From: Nitrospiraceae bacterium
GTDB taxonomy: Bacteria; Nitrospirota; Thermodesulfovibrionia; UBA6902
DNA: 10,750 bases
Assembly: GCA_020354155.1 (NCBI GenBank)
Contig: CP070644.1
Span: 198,533-209,282, forward strand
Direction: 5' to 3'
In this document: one piece after another, positions 5,481 through 10,750 of the stretch
Position numbering within the stretch: the stretch's first letter is position 1
How the letters are laid out: each line of letters opens with the position of its first letter
Program-made: the position numbers and the translations under genes
Notes under the pieces: generated by a model
Told to the model about the DNA's origin: nothing
What the model saw: the letters and a program-made list of their open reading frames with translations, nothing else
Database searches by the model: none

Positions 5481-8400
5481 TTATACCTGGTGATATTGCT
5501 GAAGGGACTTTACATGTATCTGTTTTTTCAGAACCTGCTCAATGGCGTTGATCGTTGCACGGGCACCTGCAACGGTGGTGGTGTACGGAATATTGTGCTG
5601 CAGTGCTGCTTCCCGTATTGAGAATGAGTCCTTCTGTGCCTTTGCTCCCGTTACCGTATTAATGATAAAATGTACCTTCTTCTCCTTTATAAGGTCAACG
5701 CAATGAGGGCTGCCCTCCATGACTTTGTTTATCGTTTCTACGTTAATGCCATTTTGTTTCAGGTAGAAGGCCGTTCCCTTTGTAGCTACCAGTGAAAATC
5801 CAAGTGATGCCAGTTTGCTGACCATAGGAGAGAGAGCCGGTTTGTCCTTGTCTTTTACACTGATAAATATCCTGCCCTGGAGCGGCATGGTATTGTTTGC
5901 AGAAGTCTGGGCCTTGGCATAGGCCCTGCCGAAGTCTGTATCGATTCCCATGACTTCACCAGTTGATTTCATTTCAGGTCCCAGAAGTGTATCGACCCCT
6001 GCAAAACGATCAAAGGGGAATACTGCCTCCTTGACGGTGAAATGATGTATCGAACGCTCTGCAGGGAGTCCCAGTTCATCCAGTGTTTTTCCAACCATCA
6101 CTTTTGCAGCCATTTTTGCAAGAGGAACGCCTATCGACTTGCTGACATAGGGGATTGTCCGGGAAGCCCTTGGATTGACTTCCAGGATGTATACTTTATT
6201 ATCCTTGACTGCAAACTGTATGTTCATCAGTCCAACGACATTCAGTTCTTCTGCCAGAGCCTTCGTTTCGGATTTGATGCAATCAAGTATCTCGGAAGAA
6301 AGGGAGTAGGGCGGTAATGAACAGGCTGAATCACCCGAGTGAATTCCGGCCTCCTCAATATGTTCCATGACGCCTGCAATAATGACTTTCCTGCCGTCAC
6401 AAATGGCATCAACATCAATTTCAATGGCATCCTCAAGATACTTGTCAACGAGGACAGGATGCTCGGGAGATGCTGTGACGGCCCGCTTCATGTAGTCGTG
6501 GAGGCTTTCTTCGTCATAGACTATTTCCATTGCCCTTCCGCCGAGGACGTACGAGGGACGTACCATGACCGGATACCCGATTGCCTTTGCAGCCTTCACA
6601 GCCTCATCAACAGACAGGACAGTCTCACTTTCGGGCTGTTTGAGTTTGAGTTTGTGTAAAATTTCCTTAAACCTCTTTCTGTCTTCTGCTCTATCAATGG
6701 AATCAGGAGAGGTGCCGAGTATCCTGACTCCCTCCTTTTCCAGGGGCACAGCCAGTTTTAACGGTGTCTGCCCGCCAAACTGGACAATAATGCCTTCCGG
6801 TTTCTCCATGTCAATTATGTTCAGTACATCTTCGAGTGTCAGGGGCTCAAAGTAAAGACGGTCGGCAGTGTCGTAGTCAGTGCTCACGGTCTCAGGATTG
6901 CAGTTGACCATTATTGTTTCGTACCCAAGTTCTTGCAGGGCAAAAACCGCATGAACGCAGCAGTAATCAAATTCAATCCCCTGACCGATCCTGTTCGGGC
7001 CGCTTCCGAGAATAATAATTTTCTTTTTGTCTGTTGGACGTGCTTCGCATTCTACGTGAGGAACCAGGCTGGACTGTATGTTCTTTTTTTCAATAGTGTC
7101 GTCCTTAGTCTGAGTTATGGGTTCCGGATTCTGTATTCTGTAAAAGGGTGTTTCGTAGGTAGAGTAGAGATAGGGAGTAAAGGCTCTGAATTCAGCTCCG
7201 CAGGTGTCCACCATTTTATACACGGCCCTGAGACCAAGAGTGTTTCTCTGATGCCGTACATCCTTTTCCGAAAGTCCGATTAATGCCGCAATCCTTCTGT
7301 CAGAAAAACCGTACGATTTTGCTTCTCTGAGCAGTTCTTCCGGAATGGTACCATTGCTGTTCTTACCATATTCCGCAATTCGGGTGTCAAAATCCACAAG
7401 TTCTTTCACATTGTACAGAAACCAGGGATCGAATTTCGTCAATTCGAATATCTCATCAAATCCCATTCCTGCCTTCATCGCCTGTGCAAGATACCAGAGC
7501 CGGTCCCAGCCGGGGACTTTGAGTTTGGAGTTGATCGTATCCAAATCAGTTTCAATAAGGTCAAATCCGTAACTGTCTATTTCAAGGCTGCGGATTGCCT
7601 TCATGAGAGATTCCTTGAATGTCCTGCCGATTGACATGGCCTCCCCCACAGACTTCATCTGCGTCATAAGGGTGGCATCTGCTTCCGGGAATTTTTCAAA
7701 GGCGAAACGGGGGAACTTGGTGACGACGTAGTCGATTGTCGGCTCAAAGGAAGCCGGGGTTTCCTTAGTTATATCGTTCGGGACTTCATCAAGGGTAAGT
7801 CCAACGGCAAGCTTGGCAGCAATCTTTGCAATGGGGAATCCTGTTGCCTTTGAGGCCAATGCCGAGCTTCTTGAAACCCTGGGGTTCATTTCTATGACTA
7901 TCATTTCTCCATTGTCAGGGTTCACGGCAAACTGAATATTGGAACCTCCGGTATCAACACCTATTTCACGGATAATTGCTATGGAGGCGTCCCTCATAAT
8001 CTGATACTCCTTGTCAGAGAGTGTCTGGGCCGGAGCAACAGTGATGGAATCCCCTGTATGGATTCCCATGGGGTCAAAGTTTTCAATGGAACAGATAATC
8101 ACAACATTATCTTTATTGTCACGCATGACCTCAAGCTCATATTCCTTCCACCCGAGGACCGACTCCTCCACCAGCACCTGGCTGACAGGACTCAATTTAA
8201 GGGCATTCCTGAGTTTCTCATCATATTCCGATCTCTCATATGCAATGCTTCCGCCTGTGCCGCCCAGTGTAAAGGAAGGCCGGAGTATGAGGGGAAACCT
8301 GAGATAGTCCAGAGCCTGTATCCCCTCATCATAGGTGTTGACGTGGCTGCTTCTTGGCGTATCCAGACCAATCTTTTTCATGGCATCTTTAAAAAGCTCC

Positions 8401-8786
8401 CTGTCTTCTGCCTTCTTGATCGCAGGTAGTTTGGCACCGATAAGTTCAACTCCATGTTTTTCAAGAACGCCGCTTTCAGACAGAGACACCGCGAGATTCA
8501 GGGCAGTCTGTCCACCCATTGTGGGGAGCAATGCATCAGGACGTTCTTCCTGAATGATCAGCTCAAGTATTTCAGCAGTCAGCGGTTCCACATAGGTAAC
8601 ATCTGCTGTGTCCGGGTCAGTCATGATGGTAGCAGGATTGGAGTTGACAAGGATAACTTTGTATCCCTCTTCCCTGAGGGCCTTGCAGGCCTGTGTGCCA
8701 GAGTAGTCAAACTCACAGGCCTGGCCTATAATGATCGGTCCTGAGCCGATAAGAAGGATGCTTTGTATGTCTGTTCTTTTAGGCAT
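5481..8786 (-). CDS. carB: Carbamoyl-phosphate synthase large subunit
   Basis: CarB makes carbamoyl phosphate from bicarbonate, ammonia delivered by CarA, and two ATP. The 1101-residue product has two homologous synthetase halves. In the first, Arg129, Arg169, Glu215, Asn283, Gln285, Glu299 and Asn301 stand at the same numbers as in the Escherichia coli enzyme (position 207 is Glu rather than Asp). In the second, Arg743, Asp781, Glu789, Gln857 and Glu869 match the E. coli residues with a constant shift of 28. The shift comes from an extra segment at about 546-579, between YSTYE and CEARP. The C-terminal MGS-like allosteric domain (about 970-1090) keeps ATKGTA (Thr1002, Thr1005), Lys1021 and NTVTG (Asn1043, Thr1045), positions that bind UMP in E. 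coli, so feedback inhibition by UMP is plausible. The gene overlaps the upstream membrane-protein gene by 8 bases and is 51 bases from greA. Confidence 0.97.
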   Translation of the reverse strand: MPKRTDIQSILLIGSGPIIIGQACEFDYSGTQACKALREEGYKVILVNSNPATIMTDPDTADVTYVEPLTAEILELIIQEERPDALLPTMGGQTALNLAVSLSESGVLEKHGVELIGAKLPAIKKAEDRELFKDAMKKIGLDTPRSSHVNTYDEGIQALDYLRFPLILRPSFTLGGTGGSIAYERSEYDEKLRNALKLSPVSQVLVEESVLGWKEYELEVMRDNKDNVVIICSIENFDPMGIHTGDSITVAPAQTLSDKEYQIMRDASIAIIREIGVDTGGSNIQFAVNPDNGEMIVIEMNPRVSRSSALASKATGFPIAKIAAKLAVGLTLDEVPNDITKETPASFEPTIDYVVTKFPRFAFEKFPEADATLMTQMKSVGEAMSIGRTFKESLMKAIRSLEIDSYGFDLIETDLDTINSKLKVPGWDRLWYLAQAMKAGMGFDEIFELTKFDPWFLYNVKELVDFDTRIAEYGKNSNGTIPEELLREAKSYGFSDRRIAALIGLSEKDVRHQRNTLGLRAVYKMVDTCGAEFRAFTPYLYSTYETPFYRIQNPEPITQTKDDTIEKKNIQSSLVPHVECEARPTDKKKIIILGSGPNRIGQGIEFDYCCVHAVFALQELGYETIMVNCNPETVSTDYDTADRLYFEPLTLEDVLNIIDMEKPEGIIVQFGGQTPLKLAVPLEKEGVRILGTSPDSIDRAEDRKRFKEILHKLKLKQPESETVLSVDEAVKAAKAIGYPVMVRPSYVLGGRAMEIVYDEESLHDYMKRAVTASPEHPVLVDKYLEDAIEIDVDAICDGRKVIIAGVMEHIEEAGIHSGDSACSLPPYSLSSEILDCIKSETKALAEELNVVGLMNIQFAVKDNKVYILEVNPRASRTIPYVSKSIGVPLAKMAAKVMVGKTLDELGLPAERSIHHFTVKEAVFPFDRFAGVDTLLGPEMKSTGEVMGIDTDFGRAYAKAQTSANNTMPLQGRIFISVKDKDKPALSPMVSKLASLGFSLVATKGTAFYLKQNGINVETINKVMEGSPHCVDLIKEKKVHFIINTVTGAKAQKDSFSIREAALQHNIPYTTTVAGARATINAIEQVLKKQIHVKSLQQYHQV

Positions 8787-9384
8787 TTGTGATATCCAGT
8801 ACTTTCTTTATCTCATTCAGCGGGATTTCCGGTTCATCTTTAATTCTTCCTGCGAATATGGTGTGTTCAGTACCATTATTTTCTTTCAGTAAAAGGGTTA
8901 CAAACTCTTCACTTTCGCTCAGGCCGGGAACAGCGCTTCCGTGCTGGGCTGAGATTTTCTGTACGAATTGAATACCGTCAAGGTTTACAGGATCAAATGT
9001 TCTGCTTCCAATTTCAACCGACCCGATATCCTCAAAGGGTATTGTTTCTTTCCTGACTGAGAGGAACCCCGACTGTTTTATGAAGACTGTTTTGCTGGCT
9101 CTGTCAAATATTGCCTCAAGAAAGTCCTCTCTGAATACATATTTCTTTGCAGCAAGAAAGGACAGAACAAATAATATAATTACAGACAGAATCCTCAGCG
9201 CCAATGTATCAGCAAAAAAAGATACTGCTATGTAAACAGGCACGCTTAATGCGGTGGCTGTGAGCATGGAAGCAAACTCTTTCGTATAGACACCTTCGTG
9301 CAGAACACTTGATTTTTCTGCCCTGAATGACTGTGTTGAAAAGACCAATCTGTTATTCTCCTTTTTGAGTCGGTAGCTGTTCAT
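8779..9384 (-). CDS. Uncharacterised membrane protein with two helices and a possible PH-like domain
   Basis: I do not recognise this 201-residue product with certainty. The N-terminus (1-38) is polar. Two hydrophobic stretches, about 40-58 and 61-79, form a likely transmembrane hairpin, so both ends probably face the cytoplasm. The rest (82-201) is soluble and rich in strands: DRASKTVFIKQSGFLSVRKETI and FEDIGSVEIGSRTF alternate like a bacterial PH-like (YdbT/YcdB-type) domain, followed by VTLLLKENNGTEHTIFAG and a C-terminal helix. That assignment is by pattern only. The gene starts 13 bases after the carA stop and overlaps carB by 8 bases, so it is transcribed and probably translated with carAB. 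carA and carB are usually adjacent, which makes its position unusual. The ATG at 9384 has only a weak ribosome binding site and follows an out-of-frame copy of the same start sequence. Codon style resembles its neighbours. Confidence 0.7.
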   Translation of the reverse strand: MNSYRLKKENNRLVFSTQSFRAEKSSVLHEGVYTKEFASMLTATALSVPVYIAVSFFADTLALRILSVIILFVLSFLAAKKYVFREDFLEAIFDRASKTVFIKQSGFLSVRKETIPFEDIGSVEIGSRTFDPVNLDGIQFVQKISAQHGSAVPGLSESEEFVTLLLKENNGTEHTIFAGRIKDEPEIPLNEIKKVLDITNA

Positions 9385-9394
9385 GGCTGTTCAT
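9376..9394 (-). repeat. Duplicated start sequence (ATGAACAGC, twice with a 10-base period)
   Basis: On the minus strand ATGAACAGC occurs at 9386-9394 and again at 9376-9384, one base apart. The second copy opens the membrane-protein gene. The first is out of frame; with the ATG just before it (9395-9397, immediately after the carA stop) it would start a 14-codon reading frame ending at 9353. It is probably a small tandem duplication; whether the decoy start is used is unknown. Confidence 0.5.
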
Positions 9395-9397
9395 CAT

Positions 9398-10528
9398 TTA
9401 CCAGTTTTTGACCAGATCTCTGAATGTATTGAAAATATAGCCGGAATCATTTGGTCCCGGCCCGGCTTCAGGATGGTGCTGAAAGGACAGGATCGGCATA
9501 TCCCTATGCTTCATGCCTTCCTCTGTATCGTCATACAGATTTCTGTGAGTAAGCTCGACCTGGTCGTTCAGACTCTGTATGTCAACACAGTAATTGTGAT
9601 TCTGGGATGTAATCTCAACTTTTCCTGTTGCAAGGTCCATGACGGGGTGGTTGCCCCCGTGATGTCCGAATTTGAGTTTATATGTTTTTCCTCCGAGTGC
9701 AAGGCCGAGTATCTGATGACCCAGGCATATGCCCAAAACAGGTTTTTTGCCAATCAGTTTTTTTACTGTTTCCACAGCATAGGGTGCTGACTGGGGATCG
9801 CCGGGACCGTTGCTGAGCACAATGCTGTCAGCCATTTCAAGCGCTTTCTCTGCCGGTGTTCTGGCAGGGACAACGGTTACCGCAAAACCGGCTCCAACAA
9901 GATGACGAAGGATGTTCTGCTTAATACCGAAATCATAAACGACAACAGATGGACGATCCTTTGTTTCAATAATTTTATTCTGCGGGTGAAGCTGCCAGAG
10001 AGGTCTGTCCCAATGATACACTGTATCTGTTGTCACCTCGTTCACAAGATCTAATGAGGATATGCCGGGGTGACGCCGTACTTTTGCCAGGAGGTTTTCA
10101 GGATCAGTATCTGTCGTGGAAATTATCCCCATCTGAACGCCATTGTCTCTTACATGACTGGTGAGCGCACGGGTATCAATTCCATGAATGCCAACCTTGC
10201 CGTGCTTACTCAGGTAGTCTCCAAGGTTCGTTTCTGAACGCCAGTTGCTCGGAAAATCAAAAAACTCTTTTGCAATAAAGCCCTCCAGTTGTGGTCCGGA
10301 TGATTCAACATCGTCAGAGTTGATCCCGTAATTCCCAATCTGCGAATAGGTCATGGAAACGATCTGACCTTTATACGAGGGGTCAGTTATAATTTCCTGA
10401 TAACCGGTCATTGATGTATTAAAAACCACTTCGCCGACAGCCTCGCCCTCAGCCCCGAATCCCAGGCCTTCAAAAACTGTTCCGTCAGCGAGTACCAAAA
10501 GCGCTTTTCTTCCTTCTTTAGACAACAC
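9398..10528 (-). CDS. carA: Carbamoyl-phosphate synthase small (glutaminase) subunit
   Basis: CarA hydrolyses glutamine and channels ammonia to CarB. The 376-residue product has the CarA-specific N-terminal domain (about 8-150; LADGTVFEGLGFGAEG, FNTSMTGYQEIITDPSY, IDTRALTSHVRDNG) and a class I glutamine amidotransferase domain (about 193-374) with the oxyanion loop SNGPGDP (239-245), nucleophile Cys268 in GICLGHQ, and His352/Glu354 in FQHHPEAGPGPND, completing the triad. Length is close to the E. coli protein. The start is GTG at 10526-10528, preceded at 9 bases by GAGGAG (10538-10543); a TTG follows as the next codon, but GTG has the better spacing. It lies 38 bases after pyrC and 13 bases before the membrane-protein gene, inside the pyr operon. 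Confidence 0.97.
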   Translation of the reverse strand: MLSKEGRKALLVLADGTVFEGLGFGAEGEAVGEVVFNTSMTGYQEIITDPSYKGQIVSMTYSQIGNYGINSDDVESSGPQLEGFIAKEFFDFPSNWRSETNLGDYLSKHGKVGIHGIDTRALTSHVRDNGVQMGIISTTDTDPENLLAKVRRHPGISSLDLVNEVTTDTVYHWDRPLWQLHPQNKIIETKDRPSVVVYDFGIKQNILRHLVGAGFAVTVVPARTPAEKALEMADSIVLSNGPGDPQSAPYAVETVKKLIGKKPVLGICLGHQILGLALGGKTYKLKFGHHGGNHPVMDLATGKVEITSQNHNYCVDIQSLNDQVELTHRNLYDDTEEGMKHRDMPILSFQHHPEAGPGPNDSGYIFNTFRDLVKNW

Positions 10529-10537
10529 AGTAAAAAT

Positions 10538-10543
10538 CTCCTC
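10538..10543 (-). promoter_or_regulatory. Ribosome binding site of carA
   Basis: GAGGAG on the minus strand, nine bases before GTG at 10528, supports the non-ATG start of carA. It lies in the 38-base pyrC-carA gap. Confidence 0.65.
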
Positions 10544-10566
10544 GTCAGATAAAGTTTAATGAGGCG

Positions 10567-10750
10567 CTAAGACCAGTCAAAAATTCTTCCCATTGAGACT
10601 GTATGCTCCACAGTACCCTTTAACACCCACATGTTGAAAGGAGTATTTCTCCCCTTTGATTGAAACTTTGCCGCATCGACTTTAAAGGTCTTTTCAGTAT
10701 TGATAACTGCAATATCAGCGTCTGCACCTTCACTGAGGGTTCCCTTCGGA
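10567..10750 (-). CDS. pyrC: Dihydroorotase, C-terminal 60 residues (gene runs off the window)
   Basis: Dihydroorotase cyclises carbamoyl aspartate to dihydroorotate. Only the end is present, too short for a long reading-frame list but clear: GTLSEGADADIAVIN is the conserved amidohydrolase strand pair that closes the small beta domain, and KFQSKGRNTPFNMWVLKG followed by VEHTVSMGRIFDW is the typical C-terminus of the zinc-dependent class I (PyrC/AllB-like) dihydroorotases. The zinc ligands and catalytic Asp lie upstream, outside the window, so activity cannot be judged; an inactive PyrC-like partner of aspartate transcarbamoylase is therefore not excluded. It ends with TAG at 10567-10569 and is followed after 38 bases by carA. 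Confidence 0.92.
   Translation of the reverse strand, partial: PKGTLSEGADADIAVINTEKTFKVDAAKFQSKGRNTPFNMWVLKGTVEHTVSMGRIFDWS

Noticed and set aside
6042..8744. Many plus-strand open frames opposite carB
   Set aside because: They are shadows of a long conserved gene, lack recognisable domains and ribosome binding sites, and overlap each other.
9383..9790. A 135-codon plus-strand frame opposite the 3' end of carA
   Set aside because: It lies antisense to the conserved glutaminase domain of carA; its sequence has no family pattern of its own.

Overview
This window shows the 3' part of a bacterial pyrimidine-biosynthesis operon on the minus strand. Read in the direction of transcription (right to left) the order is: end of pyrC (dihydroorotase), carA, a small predicted membrane protein, carB, greA, pyrK, pyrD, an S-adenosylmethionine hydrolase (DUF62/SAM hydroxide adenosyltransferase) gene and a GT4-like glycosyltransferase gene. 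On the plus strand, at the left edge, a B12-binding-domain/radical SAM gene runs toward the operon and stops one base from it. Its reading frame is interrupted by an in-frame TAG.

The minus-strand genes are tightly packed. Several overlap by 4 to 8 bases, and other gaps are 13, 38 and 51 bases. The one exception is 100+ bases between pyrK and pyrD, which hold a plausible internal promoter and overlapping inverted repeats. Together carAB make carbamoyl phosphate from bicarbonate, glutamine and ATP; PyrC closes the dihydroorotate ring; PyrD with the flavin/iron-sulfur subunit PyrK oxidises dihydroorotate to orotate using NAD+ (class 1B enzyme). The catalytic residues of all of these enzymes are visible and intact, so the pathway looks functional. 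GreA, the membrane protein, the SAM hydrolase and the glycosyltransferase are passengers whose link to pyrimidine synthesis is not evident from sequence.

The organism is a bacterium of medium G+C content, probably anaerobic. The NAD-linked PyrDK pair and the B12-radical SAM gene suggest a Nitrospirota- or Desulfobacterota-like lineage. That is inference from gene content and style only, with no marker gene to settle it.

No rRNA, tRNA, CRISPR array, insertion sequence or phage gene was seen. Most of the window is ordinary core metabolism. The points worth a second look are the in-frame stop in the radical SAM gene, the membrane protein between carA and carB, the unusual pyrK-pyrD spacer, and an extra segment of about 28 residues in CarB.
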